Of a stretch of 64,000 bases of DNA, positions 18,603 through 28,112 are shown in pieces. The DNA is from Chlamydiales bacterium (GTDB lineage Bacteria > Chlamydiota > Chlamydiia > Chlamydiales > Criblamydiaceae), in contig JACKPN010000004.1 of assembly GCA_024233575.1 (NCBI GenBank), forward strand, positions 1 to 64,000, read 5' to 3'. A program made the translations under genes and the position numbers. The first letter of the stretch is position 1. Each line of letters opens with the position of its first letter. The notes under the pieces are model-generated. The model saw only the letters and a list, made by a program, of their open reading frames with translations. It ran no database searches and had not been told where the DNA came from.

Positions 18603-20982
18603 GATCCAACGCTACTGGGAGGCGGCAAATTACCTTTCTGTCGGCCAGATATATCTAAAGGACAATCCGCTGCTCCGCGAGCCTTTAAAAGTTGAGCATA
18701 TCAAGCCTCGCCTTCTTGGTCACTTTGGGACCTCGCCCGGTCTCAACCTGATCTATGTACACTTGAACCGATTGATCAAAGAGTATAATGCCAACGTTCT
18801 TTATGTATGCGGTCCTGGGCATGGCGGTCCTGCGCTGATTTCCAACGTTTATATGGAAGGGACCTATTCAGAGTTATATCCTAACATTCCCGAAGATGAG
18901 AAAGGCATGCGCCGCCTATTTCGGCAGTTTTCTACTCCTGGAGGCGTGCCAAGCCACGTGAGCCCGCAGACTCCGGGATCGATCCATGAGGGAGGTGAGC
19001 TCGGCTATTCTCTGGTTCATGCATTTGGTGCTGCCTTCGACAATCCGGACCTTATCGTCGCTTGTGTTGTCGGTGATGGCGAAGCAGAGACCGGCCCTTT
19101 GGAAGGCGGCTGGAAGGGCAATAAGTTTTTAAACCCAGCAAGGGATGGCGCGGTATTACCGATCCTGCATTTGAATGGTTATAAAATATCAGGGCCTACA
19201 GTCCTTGCCAGGATCAGCGACGAAGAGTTGATGGATTTTTTCAAAGGGCACGGTTACGCCCCTTTCCTTGTTGATGGCGATGATCCAAAAGTCGTCCACC
19301 AAGCGTTTGCCGAGGTTTTGGAAAAATGTTATCACGATATCCGTTCGATCCAGACCGATGCCCGCGAGCAAGGATTCAAAGAGCGTCCACGATGGCCGAT
19401 GATCATCCTGCGTACACCGAAAGGGTGGACCGGGCCGAAAGTGGTCGACGGCCTTCCTGTTGAGGGAACGTTCCGTGCTCACCAAGTTCCTCTTGCTAAT
19501 GTACGTCAAAATTCTGAGCACCTTAAAATGCTCGAAGAGTGGATGAAGAGCTACCATCCCGAGAAGCATTTTGACAAACAAGGACGTCTCATCGAGGAGT
19601 TGCGTGCTCTTGCACCAAAAGGCGATAAGCGCATGGGAGCGACACCGTATGCCAATGGGGGAAGACTGCTTGTCGATCTCGAGCTTCCCGATTATACAAA
19701 ATTCGGCATCGACGTTCCTGTTCCTGGATCCATCTTAGGGGAGGCTACACGTCACCTAGGCAGCTACCTGAAAGAGGTGTTTATCCTTAATCAGAAAGAG
19801 AAAAACTTCCGTCTCTTTTGTCCTGATGAGACTAATTCCAATCGCCTCGGCGCTGTCTTTGACGTGACCAACCGTTGCAGCACCGCTAAAACAATTGATA
19901 TTGACGATCATGTCTCCGCAGACGGCCGCGTGATGGAGGTCCTTAGCGAGCACTGCTGTCAAGGGTGGCTCGAAGGATATCTCCTCACAGGAAGGCATGG
20001 CATATTCGCTTCTTATGAAGCGTTTGTGTCTATTGTCGACTCGATGCTGAACCAACACGCCAAATGGCTGAAAACATGTCGTGAGATCGAATGGCGGCGT
20101 CCTATAGCCTCGCTGAACTATTTGCTTACCAGCCATGCCTGGAGAAACGACCATAATGGTTACAGCCACCAGGGTCCGGGCTTCATCGACACTGTCCTCA
20201 GCAAGAAGAGCTACGTCACGCGCGCCTATTTTCCGCCGGATGCTAACTGTCTTCTTTCTGTTGCGGACCACTGCCTCAGAAGCCGCAACTATGTCAACCT
20301 CATGGTGGCCGGCAAGCAGCCGCAGCTGCAGTGGCTCGATATGGAGCGCGCAAGGGAGCATTGTTCACGCGGCGCTTCTGTCTGGGAGTTTGCTTCCAAT
20401 GATGATGGCAAGGAACCGGATATCGTTCTTGCCGCTGCCGGCGATGTCCCTACAATCGAGATCATGGCAACAGCGTGGCTGCTCCGCAAATATATCCCTA
20501 ATTTGCGCGTACGCGTTGTTAATATTGTGGATTTGATGACGCTATATACACATAAAGAGCATCCGCATGGAATGGATGAGCTCTCCTTTGAGGCGCTCTT
20601 CACCAATCACGTACCTGTTGTTTTTGCTTTCCATGGATACCCACGTGTGATCCATGAGCTTATCCATAACCGTCCGATGGAAGAGCGTTTTCACGTGCGT
20701 GGTTATATCGAGGAAGGCACGACAACGACACCATTCGATATGGTCGTCCTCAACGAGATGAGCCGTTTCCATCTTGCGATAGAAGCGCTAAGCAGGCAAA
20801 GAAGACTGCATAGCGAGGTTGGACATTTGATCGAGATGTTTGAAAAGAAACTGATCGACCACCGTAACTGTATTCGAGATACCCTCGAAGACCTTCCCGA
20901 AGTTAAAGATTGGAAATGGACAGAAGATGTCTCAGCAAGTAAACAGAAAGTCGGCACCTGGGAAGTCGGACAAACAGACTGA
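18568..20982 (+). CDS. xfp: Xylulose-5-phosphate/fructose-6-phosphate phosphoketolase
   Basis: 804 residues, full family length. A thiamine-diphosphate enzyme that cleaves xylulose-5-P (and often fructose-6-P) with phosphate into acetyl-P and glyceraldehyde-3-P (or erythrose-4-P). The ThDP motif is VVGDGEAETGPLEGGWKGNK. Other hallmarks are GHGGPALISNVYMEG, GGVPSHVSPQTPGSIHEGGE, SYEAFVSIVDSMLNQHAKW and RGYIEEGTTTTPFDM. The start at 18568 has AAGGAG at 8 bp. Acetyl-P goes directly to the upstream acetate kinase. It overlaps the GH65 gene by 56 bp. Phosphoketolases are unusual in Chlamydiota, so transfer is likely. Confidence 0.95.
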   Translation: MGNILTEEQLDKIQRYWEAANYLSVGQIYLKDNPLLREPLKVEHIKPRLLGHFGTSPGLNLIYVHLNRLIKEYNANVLYVCGPGHGGPALISNVYMEGTYSELYPNIPEDEKGMRRLFRQFSTPGGVPSHVSPQTPGSIHEGGELGYSLVHAFGAAFDNPDLIVACVVGDGEAETGPLEGGWKGNKFLNPARDGAVLPILHLNGYKISGPTVLARISDEELMDFFKGHGYAPFLVDGDDPKVVHQAFAEVLEKCYHDIRSIQTDAREQGFKERPRWPMIILRTPKGWTGPKVVDGLPVEGTFRAHQVPLANVRQNSEHLKMLEEWMKSYHPEKHFDKQGRLIEELRALAPKGDKRMGATPYANGGRLLVDLELPDYTKFGIDVPVPGSILGEATRHLGSYLKEVFILNQKEKNFRLFCPDETNSNRLGAVFDVTNRCSTAKTIDIDDHVSADGRVMEVLSEHCCQGWLEGYLLTGRHGIFASYEAFVSIVDSMLNQHAKWLKTCREIEWRRPIASLNYLLTSHAWRNDHNGYSHQGPGFIDTVLSKKSYVTRAYFPPDANCLLSVADHCLRSRNYVNLMVAGKQPQLQWLDMERAREHCSRGASVWEFASNDDGKEPDIVLAAAGDVPTIEIMATAWLLRKYIPNLRVRVVNIVDLMTLYTHKEHPHGMDELSFEALFTNHVPVVFAFHGYPRVIHELIHNRPMEERFHVRGYIEEGTTTTPFDMVVLNEMSRFHLAIEALSRQRRLHSEVGHLIEMFEKKLIDHRNCIRDTLEDLPEVKDWKWTEDVSASKQKVGTWEVGQTD

Positions 20983-23203
20983 TCCGGTCATCTACCCGAT
21001 TGATCCCTGGCGTATCCGTGAGGAGGATTTCCGTGCGGCGTTGCTGCCGCAGAGCGAGTCCATCTTCTCGGTGGGCAACGGCTATCTTGGTCTTCGCGGG
21101 AATTTCGAGGAAGGGGCTCCTGTCTATCAAAATGGCACATACATCAATGGATTCTATGAGTTTCGTCCACTTGTATACGGTGAGGAAGCTTACGGGTATG
21201 CCAAGCATAGCCAGACGATGATCAACTTGACCGACTGCAAAATTATCAGACTTAATGTAGAAGGGGAGGTTTTCAATCTCTCTAGCGCAGAGGTAAGCGA
21301 TTACAGCCGTGTTCTTGATATGCAGAAAGGGGTCCTATCGCGAAAAGTTGTTTTCAAGACCGCAAAAGGGAAAACGATCACTGTCGAAAGCCAGAGGTTG
21401 GTTTGCTACCATCGCAGAGAAATTGCCACAATCGCTTATCAGATCAGCACTGACCAGGAAATATCGGTCACACTGTCGTCGGAGATGGTCAGTAATGAAA
21501 GCAACCAACTGAATGAATGGGATCCTCGCAAGGTTGCAACTCTATATGGTCAGGTTCTTTTACCTATCGAAAATTACGCCGATAAACAACGACTTTTCTC
21601 CTCCCATATCACGCAGAATAGCAAGTTAACGCTTGCTACTATGGTTGACCATCGAGTGGACACCCAATCACCCTATGTGACAACATCCACTTCAAATGAT
21701 AGCGATGGCAAAGTTGTTTATACCATTGATCTACAGCCGAACAAACCTTTCTGTCTTTACAAATTCATGGCGTATGGATCCACAAAAGAGCAGATTGAAA
21801 AACCCCTTGAACGAGCCGTTAACGATGGGTTTTCAGTTCTTCTGCAAGAGCAAAAAGACTATCTAGACCATTTTTGGAGCGATGCCGATATCATTATTGA
21901 CGGAAGCGAGGCGGCGCAACAAGGGCTACGGTTCAGTCTGTTCCAAATTCTGCAGTCAGTCGGTAAAAGCGGTGAACGCGGGATTGCTGCGAAAGGGCTG
22001 ACGGGACAAGGATATGAAGGGCATTACTTTTGGGATAGCATGATTTATGTACTCCCTTTTTTCACCTATACCCAACCGCAGATCGCGCGTAATCTTCTTA
22101 AGTTCCGCCATTCGCTCCTACCGCATGCCCGGGAACGTGCAAAGACCTTAAGCCACAAAGGTGCGCTTTTCGCCTGGCGTACAATCAACGGAGAAGAAGC
22201 TTCCGCATATTTTCCTGCAGGAACGGCGCAGTATCATATTAATGCCGACATCATTTACGCCTTAAAGAAGTATGTCGACGTCAGCGGCGATGCCGCGGTC
22301 ATTGAGGAGTTCGGCGAAGAGATGCTTGTGGAAACGGCAGATTTCTGGTGCGACCTTGGCTTTTTTCAGGGAGAGACCTTTCAAATTCATGAAGTAACCG
22401 GACCTGACGAGTATACCGCTTTGGTTAACAATAATGTTTATACCAATCTAATGGCGCGCGAGAATCTCTCTTTTGCTTATCGCATGGTGAAACAGCCAAA
22501 ACCCGAGTGGAGAGATGCCGCTGAAAAGATGTACGTCCCTTATGATGACGAGAGCAGTATTTTCCCTCAGGACGATAACTTTTTCGAGAGAGAGCCTTGG
22601 GATTTTGCCAATACCCCGGAGGAAAATTATCCTCTTCTCCTTCATTACCATCCCCTGGAGATCTATCGCAAACAAGTGCTCAAGCAGTCCGATCTTCTGC
22701 TGGCAATGTTTCTTCTGCGGAAGCATTTCACTCACGAGCAGATTGTCCGTAACTTTAACTTTTACGACCCCTTGACGACAGGAGACTCTTCTCTTTCCGA
22801 CTGCATACAAGGGATTATGGCAGCTGAAATCGGCGATTATGATAAGAGTCTACGTTATTTTATTGAAACTGTTGAGATGGATCTCGAAAACGTCAATCAT
22901 AACGTCCGCGATGGCGTCCATATCGCTTCGATGGGCGGATCGTGGCTCTATATCATCTATGGTTTTGCGGGTATGCGTGATGACGATGGGAAAATCTCCT
23001 TTCATCCCAGGCTGCCAAAAGCCTGGAACAGCCTCACTTTTAAGCTTCGGATCCGCGGCAGCCAAATCAAGGTACATATAACTCGAGACAGTACCACGTA
23101 CACTCTTATTGAAGGAGGGTCGCTTGCTATCGCACATGGCAACCAAGAAATTTGTTTAAAAAAGGCAGGGGAGGGGAATGAGAGACGAAATCTTTCATTA
23201 TAA
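20927..23203 (+). CDS. GH65-family disaccharide phosphorylase (maltose/trehalose/kojibiose type)
   Basis: 758 residues. The N-terminal beta-sandwich starts SIFSVGNGYLGLRGNFEEG, typical of GH65. The (alpha/alpha)6 catalytic domain includes GHYFWDSMIYVLPFF, HKGALFAWRTINGEEAS and the catalytic-acid motif HEVTGPDEYTALVNNNVYTN (Glu in PDE). It phosphorolyses an alpha-glucosidic disaccharide to beta-glucose-1-P and glucose. The exact substrate (maltose, trehalose, kojibiose or nigerose) cannot be fixed from motifs. The downstream beta-phosphoglucomutase-like gene overlaps by 26 bp and is the natural consumer of beta-glucose-1-P. No dedicated sugar transporter is visible nearby. Confidence 0.93.
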   Translation: MSQQVNRKSAPGKSDKQTDPVIYPIDPWRIREEDFRAALLPQSESIFSVGNGYLGLRGNFEEGAPVYQNGTYINGFYEFRPLVYGEEAYGYAKHSQTMINLTDCKIIRLNVEGEVFNLSSAEVSDYSRVLDMQKGVLSRKVVFKTAKGKTITVESQRLVCYHRREIATIAYQISTDQEISVTLSSEMVSNESNQLNEWDPRKVATLYGQVLLPIENYADKQRLFSSHITQNSKLTLATMVDHRVDTQSPYVTTSTSNDSDGKVVYTIDLQPNKPFCLYKFMAYGSTKEQIEKPLERAVNDGFSVLLQEQKDYLDHFWSDADIIIDGSEAAQQGLRFSLFQILQSVGKSGERGIAAKGLTGQGYEGHYFWDSMIYVLPFFTYTQPQIARNLLKFRHSLLPHARERAKTLSHKGALFAWRTINGEEASAYFPAGTAQYHINADIIYALKKYVDVSGDAAVIEEFGEEMLVETADFWCDLGFFQGETFQIHEVTGPDEYTALVNNNVYTNLMARENLSFAYRMVKQPKPEWRDAAEKMYVPYDDESSIFPQDDNFFEREPWDFANTPEENYPLLLHYHPLEIYRKQVLKQSDLLLAMFLLRKHFTHEQIVRNFNFYDPLTTGDSSLSDCIQGIMAAEIGDYDKSLRYFIETVEMDLENVNHNVRDGVHIASMGGSWLYIIYGFAGMRDDDGKISFHPRLPKAWNSLTFKLRIRGSQIKVHITRDSTTYTLIEGGSLAIAHGNQEICLKKAGEGNERRNLSL

Positions 23204-23903
23204 AGGTGTTCTTTTTGATTTGGATGGTGTAATCACAAAAACCGCCAAGCTGCATGCTGCCGCATGGAAGGAAGCCTTTGACGAATTTCTCAAAACCCTT
23301 CCTGGGAAAAACACGCCTTTCGATAGCGATGGCGATTACAGGAACTATGTCGATGGTAAGCCTCGCTATGATGGTGTCGAAGGTTTTCTGAAATCCCGTA
23401 ATATCAGTATTCCTTATGGAGACCCAAACGATCCGCCGGGGCTGACATCCGTGACGGCGATTGGCAACCTCAAAGACCGCTATTTCTCTGAGCTGTTGCA
23501 AAAACAAGGCGTCGAACTATTTCCTTCGACAGTTGAATTGATCCATCTTCTTCGTCAGAAAGGAGTAAAAATCGCTGTCGTTTCATCCAGCAAACATTGC
23601 CGTGATATTTTGGACAAAGAGAAGCTCACTCCATTTTTTGACATTATCTGTGATGGCAATGAGACAGGAAAGCTGCACCTTAAAGGGAAGCCGGCACCGG
23701 ATACATACGTTAACGCTGCGCAGAAGCTTGGTCTTACAGCATCAGATTGTGTCGTTGTTGAGGATGCCGAGGCCGGTGTACAGTCAGGTCGCAGCGGCGG
23801 CTTCGGATTGGTGGTCGGCGTCAACCGTGGAGATTATGCTGAAGGCTTGAAACAGCATGGCGCGGATGTTGTTGTGGACGATCTTTCCGAATTTCTTCCT
23901 TAA
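23178..23903 (+). CDS. pgmB: HAD-superfamily beta-phosphoglucomutase-like protein
   Basis: 241 residues. HAD motifs: FDLDGVITKT (nucleophile Asp and +2 Asp), VVSSSKHC (motif II Ser), GKPAPDTYV (Lys) and VVEDAEAGVQSGRSGG (acidic pair). The cap begins AAAWKEAFDEF and contains YVDGKPRYDGVEGFL, as in beta-PGM relatives joined to GH65 enzymes. Expected role: beta-glucose-1-P to glucose-6-P. This subgroup also includes phosphatases, so mutase versus phosphatase is not certain. It is the last gene of the operon. A 26-bp overlap with the GH65 gene and a GGGGAG-type ribosome site support coupling. Confidence 0.85.
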   Translation: MRDEIFHYKGVLFDLDGVITKTAKLHAAAWKEAFDEFLKTLPGKNTPFDSDGDYRNYVDGKPRYDGVEGFLKSRNISIPYGDPNDPPGLTSVTAIGNLKDRYFSELLQKQGVELFPSTVELIHLLRQKGVKIAVVSSSKHCRDILDKEKLTPFFDIICDGNETGKLHLKGKPAPDTYVNAAQKLGLTASDCVVVEDAEAGVQSGRSGGFGLVVGVNRGDYAEGLKQHGADVVVDDLSEFLP

Positions 23904-23909
23904 TTGAAG

Positions 23910-24293
23910 TTAAAACCAGTTTTCTTCCCAAGTAGCGTTTTTGTTCCAGTAGTCGATGATCTGCTGGGCTAATTCCATTGTACAGTATGGGGTGATGTGA
24001 TGACATAGTCCATATGTCATTCGAAGTGGATTTTTTCCTTCGGCAATTTTTTTTGCAAGAACCAGATCCTGAAAGGAGTTGATGATGGCATCCATCTGTT
24101 CATCAGTTAAAGAAGTGGTCGATCGGGTAATTTTGAAAGGGAGTTGTGTTGACTTCGATGCTTCGTCTGATAAATCCGATGCTGGTTTCATTTCGACCCA
24201 TTCGATATTGCCTTCATCGTCCGGATCAAATTCAACATAGTCAGAGAAAAGGCTATCCGAGCTGGATATCGTGATTAAATTGCAGGAATCCAT
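23910..24293 (-). CDS. Unknown acidic protein
   Basis: 127 residues from ATG 24293, chosen because GGAGG sits 6 bp upstream (an earlier in-frame ATG at 24317 lacks a site). Acidic N-terminus (YVEFDPDDEGNIEWVEM) and a helical C-terminal half ending WNKNATWEENWF. No family recognised. Convergent with the phosphoglucomutase-like gene, 6 bp apart. Confidence 0.5.
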   Translation of the reverse strand: MDSCNLITISSSDSLFSDYVEFDPDDEGNIEWVEMKPASDLSDEASKSTQLPFKITRSTTSLTDEQMDAIINSFQDLVLAKKIAEGKNPLRMTYGLCHHITPYCTMELAQQIIDYWNKNATWEENWF

Positions 24294-24452
24294 AGCAAAC
24301 CTCCATGATGCTTTCATCCATACCGCTATATAGCAGAATTAGAAATATGCAGTTAACATGCTGAACATTAAGTTTATAACAATTTAACCTGAAACCTGTT
24401 TTAAAATTGTAAATATTAGATTATGCTGCTTCAAAGTAATGTGGAGGAATTA

Positions 24453-24743
24453 ATGCCTGTTGGAAGGATCGTTTGCTCGTTATTCAGTGGAAGTACACAT
24501 CTTAAGGATCTCAGCTACATGAAGAGAATGTCAAAGCGTAATTTACGAGTAGGTGAAATCTTCCGCGTGGTTTGTGCGGCAAATGTCTTCAACGATCCCA
24601 AGGTGACCTTGGTTCAGGTTTCTTACATGAATATGACATGGCAGTTCTCTAGAAAGGACTATAAGCAATCCTACCAAAACCTTAGACCATCGTTCCCGGA
24701 TCGTCCATTTTGTAGTAAGCCGCTAAGCTGGAACTATCCCTAA
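24453..24743 (+). CDS. Small basic protein, unknown
   Basis: 96 residues from ATG 24453, which has GGAGG at 5 bp. The frame also opens at 24423 without a site. Basic (KRMSKRNLRVGEIFRVVCAA) with several aromatic residues at the C-terminus (PLSWNYP). No family recognised. It sits at the start of the AT-rich island. Confidence 0.4.
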   Translation: MPVGRIVCSLFSGSTHLKDLSYMKRMSKRNLRVGEIFRVVCAANVFNDPKVTLVQVSYMNMTWQFSRKDYKQSYQNLRPSFPDRPFCSKPLSWNYP

Positions 24744-24895
24744 TTCAACATAACATAAATTATCAGACGTTGAATCCGAGAGTTTGTGCTCGTCCCCTTT
24801 ATTTTCATTTCATCTTATTAATTACATTGTCAGTTATCAAATCAATGTAAATGTTTTTTTTATATACATATCGTGTTTTTTTTGATTAATTATTT

Positions 24896-24901
24896 TATAA
24901 T
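24896..24901 (+). promoter_or_regulatory. Possible -10 element of the LRR gene
   Basis: A TATAAT hexamer lies 35 bp before the ATG at 24937 in a T-rich stretch, with no clear -35 box. The 24744-24936 gap holds nothing else recognisable. Confidence 0.3.
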
Positions 24902-24936
24902 GAAATTAAGTATTATTAACATGTGGGGTTAATGAA

Positions 24937-27288
24937 ATGTCTATTCCAGGCGTTATCAATAATCAACAAGACTATCACCGATTAATCACAGCTCTTGGTG
25001 AGGCTGAACAGACTGATGATGCTCAGCTAAAATATAGAGTCCATGACGCAGCGTTATCTACACTCAATAAAGCATTGGAAAATGGTAGCAGTCTCCCCTC
25101 TTCAGTCAATATTCAGTCCCTTAGAGTGAGTGTTGCTAAAAATTTAGATAAAGATAAATTTGCGCTAATCGATGAATTTATTGCAGTATGCAAATCCAAA
25201 AATTTTGAACCTGCTGATCTATTAAAAGAAATGATTATCAGAGACGAATTCATTTTGAAAGTTGAAGGTAGTTATGGAGGAGAACTAGTTGTAAAAGCAA
25301 GTGGAAGGATATTGTTTCCCTTTGATCAATTACAAGATCAAGATCTCTACGATATTTTAGAATCCGCTTCAAAATTAATTTTTCTCAAAAGTTTTGAATT
25401 ATATGGTTTTAATATCCCAAATGTTCCCAATGGTATTACAAACCTTTCAAAATTAGAAAAGATTAGCTTGTGTAATAATAAAATAAAAAACATTCCGGAA
25501 AACATTGGAGATCTTAAAAATTTAAAAAAACTACATCTATCTTACAATGAACTGACAGACATTCCTGAAAGTGTTGGAGAGATTAAAATGTTAGAAGAGT
25601 TTTTTTCATTTGGTAATAAACATACAAATTTTCCCGAAACTATATGTAAGCTTAGTCAGTTAAAAAGACTAGGACTGGCAGAAAATGAACTAACAAACAT
25701 TCCTGAAGGTATTGGAAATTTAAAAAGATTAGAAGAGTTTGAGATACATACCAACTCTATAGCAACATTACCGTCTTCTATTCTTAATTTAAGCCCAGCA
25801 GTAATGACTATCTTAAATTTAGCTAGAAACCCTATTCTGCCTCGCAGTAATTCACCTAATGAAGTTGGTTATACTGAACTTACTGAACATTTTGGTGATC
25901 GATTTGTCTTTGATAGGCCAGCTAAAATGAAAGCTATGGATAAAAGCACTACAAAAGAAGACGTATATAGTGAATTAAATAGTAAGCCTTTCCGAATTAA
26001 TAGAGAACAGTTCGCCAAAATAAAAATACAGGAAATAGATGTTAAGAAAGTTATGAATTGCGATGAAATGCTAAAAGCTCTTGAGCAAATACTCTCCGAT
26101 GTCAACACCACAGATCCTAATCAATCTGGGTATTTTAGCTATGATACTTTAAGGCAAGAAAGAACTGAAGGTACGAACAAAGAAAAAATAGAAAAAATAG
26201 TCATCCCGCGATTGAGAGGTTACATCAAAACGCTTTATAGAGTCCCATTGTCGCAGGAAGATATGATACCATCGATGATGATGTACGAAAAACTCATACC
26301 TGCAACACAAAAGGCCCTTACCTTCATCTTTGATAAACTTCTTGAGGAAGAAGACCCCGATATTCTTAGCATACGATTCAGTCAGCTTACCATAGGATTA
26401 TTGCATTGTATGACAGGACAGTCGGAAGCGATCAATATACTCGCCTACTCCATGCTTGATCCGTTGCAACGTGTATCGGGATCCAAAACGCATATCTTTG
26501 ATATCGTCGCCACAGAAAAGAACCAGTGGTTTACTAGCACCATCCTTTCCAAGGCGGCTGAAAACACACAGAACGTGCATTTAATCAGTTATTATCGTGA
26601 TCAACTCGGAGATGAACTTGGACTGACAGCAGCAGTCAAAGGGTTTACTGAAGAGATCGGTGTTATAGGGACAGACCCTTTTATTCACAATTCTGCTAAC
26701 GTTCTAAAAGTGTTTTATAACCTGGTAACTCCTCAGCGCATCCTTGATTGGGTCGAAAAGAAGACACAACGTACTTCTGATCGTCAATCAATAATCAACC
26801 TCCAAACAGTAGAAAAACTTGCGAGCAAACGAAAAGATGTGAACGAGGAGCAGCTTGTTGGGTTACGTAAAATGCTAGATAAGGTTTCAGGCTACGAGAA
26901 AACACAAATTAAAAGGCGTATTGATCAACTGCAAAATCCTTCTGATTTGACAAATGAAGAGATCGGCCACCTTGAAGCAATTGCGAAAGCTATTGGTGTC
27001 GATGATGTGTTGTCAGAAGATCGTACTTTCTTGACTGATGACGGCAGGCAACGGTTATTAAACGCACTCAGAAAAAAGGTTAAGGAGGAAGCTATTCAGC
27101 GCCCAATTACGACAGGTCAAATGATCCAACTGATGGTTGATGAAAAAATCATTGATCCTAACGATATGGTATGGAAAGGATTGCTTACGGCGAATCCAGA
27201 AGATCCCCTTTCGGAAGTTACGAGGGAGGGAATCAAGAAAGTTCTTATTGCGATAGACGTCCTTATCGACGAAGAAGATGAATCTTAA
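24937..27288 (+). CDS. Leucine-rich-repeat protein, candidate effector
   Basis: 783 residues, no signal peptide. Residues about 145-280 hold five to six LRRs of 23 residues, of the form LxxIPExIGxLxxLExLxLxxN (for example NELTNIPEGIGNLKRLE). Residues 320-783 are a long, mostly helical region without a recognised domain (LDWVEKKTQRTSDRQ; NEEQLVGLRKMLDKVSGYEK). The NEL ubiquitin-ligase domain of IpaH-type effectors is not evident. Eukaryote-like LRR proteins of intracellular bacteria commonly act in the host. The first 1.3 kb is clearly more AT-rich than the last 1 kb, suggesting a mosaic. It overlaps the convergent next gene by 4 bp. Confidence 0.75.
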   Translation: MSIPGVINNQQDYHRLITALGEAEQTDDAQLKYRVHDAALSTLNKALENGSSLPSSVNIQSLRVSVAKNLDKDKFALIDEFIAVCKSKNFEPADLLKEMIIRDEFILKVEGSYGGELVVKASGRILFPFDQLQDQDLYDILESASKLIFLKSFELYGFNIPNVPNGITNLSKLEKISLCNNKIKNIPENIGDLKNLKKLHLSYNELTDIPESVGEIKMLEEFFSFGNKHTNFPETICKLSQLKRLGLAENELTNIPEGIGNLKRLEEFEIHTNSIATLPSSILNLSPAVMTILNLARNPILPRSNSPNEVGYTELTEHFGDRFVFDRPAKMKAMDKSTTKEDVYSELNSKPFRINREQFAKIKIQEIDVKKVMNCDEMLKALEQILSDVNTTDPNQSGYFSYDTLRQERTEGTNKEKIEKIVIPRLRGYIKTLYRVPLSQEDMIPSMMMYEKLIPATQKALTFIFDKLLEEEDPDILSIRFSQLTIGLLHCMTGQSEAINILAYSMLDPLQRVSGSKTHIFDIVATEKNQWFTSTILSKAAENTQNVHLISYYRDQLGDELGLTAAVKGFTEEIGVIGTDPFIHNSANVLKVFYNLVTPQRILDWVEKKTQRTSDRQSIINLQTVEKLASKRKDVNEEQLVGLRKMLDKVSGYEKTQIKRRIDQLQNPSDLTNEEIGHLEAIAKAIGVDDVLSEDRTFLTDDGRQRLLNALRKKVKEEAIQRPITTGQMIQLMVDEKIIDPNDMVWKGLLTANPEDPLSEVTREGIKKVLIAIDVLIDEEDES

Positions 27289-28079
27289 TGTAGTTCTTTT
27301 TCAGATGCAGCTGGTTGTTCATTCCATTCATGGATAAATCCATTTGCAGCAATCCAGTCAGCGACAGTAGTAGTGGTATATTCGTCAGCTTTTCCGTTCT
27401 CGGAAAAAACAAGCTTTACTCGGTCAAGACCCTTGTAAATTGGCTTGAGATACAATAGAAGATTTAGCACTTGGGTGTAACTGCAAGGATAATGTCCTGT
27501 AAAGTTACTAATCTCAGATAAATCACCCTTCTCATCAAAGGTTAGCCAGCCTGCAGATTTAACAGGCTCACCTCTTGAAAAACTACTATGGTGGATTCGG
27601 CCCCAATGCGAATTAAATTTCCTGGAGATAAATAAAGAGTTGCAAGGCATTAATACAAAGATGTATCGGCCATTTTCAAACCGTTTGCCCGGGCGTCGTA
27701 AGATCTTGTCGTCTTCTATTACAGCACGATACTGTTCCCTTTCTTGTTCGTTGAAATACATTACATGGTATTTCATGACTTGTTTAGCGGATTTGTTAAT
27801 AATTTTTGATTTGACGAACTCCTCATACGTCTGATAAATCTTAGACGCTTCACTATCCCATTCTCGGATCCAAGAAATTTTTGGATAAAGATGTAATTCT
27901 AACGTATTTAATCTAACCGGAACCGCTTCATATCGATATATCTCTCTCATAGCCACAGTTGCATTACGCTTAGTGTTATCATCGGTTGTATCTGTACGAC
28001 GTCTTTTTTGTGTGACATTATCCCTATCGAAGTTGTCAACTGTTTCATTTTCTCTTCTATTTGCATCTAAATACATCAT
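27285..28079 (-). CDS. HHSSF...SGHY-module protein, candidate effector
   Basis: 264 residues. The N-terminus is polar with a basic patch (VTQKRRRTDTTDDNTKRN) that resembles a nuclear localisation signal. Residues about 130-215 contain GRYIFVLMP, WGRIHHSSFSRGEPVKSAG and SNFTGHYPCSYTQVL. As I recall, this order (HSSF, G, AG, SGHY) also marks plant calmodulin-binding IQM proteins and proteins of amoeba-infecting bacteria; I treat that as a lead, not proof. It is a paralogue of the frameshifted gene at 28113-28881. Function unknown. Confidence 0.6.
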   Translation of the reverse strand: MMYLDANRRENETVDNFDRDNVTQKRRRTDTTDDNTKRNATVAMREIYRYEAVPVRLNTLELHLYPKISWIREWDSEASKIYQTYEEFVKSKIINKSAKQVMKYHVMYFNEQEREQYRAVIEDDKILRRPGKRFENGRYIFVLMPCNSLFISRKFNSHWGRIHHSSFSRGEPVKSAGWLTFDEKGDLSEISNFTGHYPCSYTQVLNLLLYLKPIYKGLDRVKLVFSENGKADEYTTTTVADWIAANGFIHEWNEQPAASEKELH

Positions 28080-28112
28080 AATAAAACAACTTTATAGTTA
28101 ATAATAAATTAA

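Noticed and set aside
24937..27288. IpaH/NEL-type E3 ubiquitin ligase
   Set aside because: LRRs are present, but no catalytic Cys motif or NEL-like domain is apparent in the C-terminal region.
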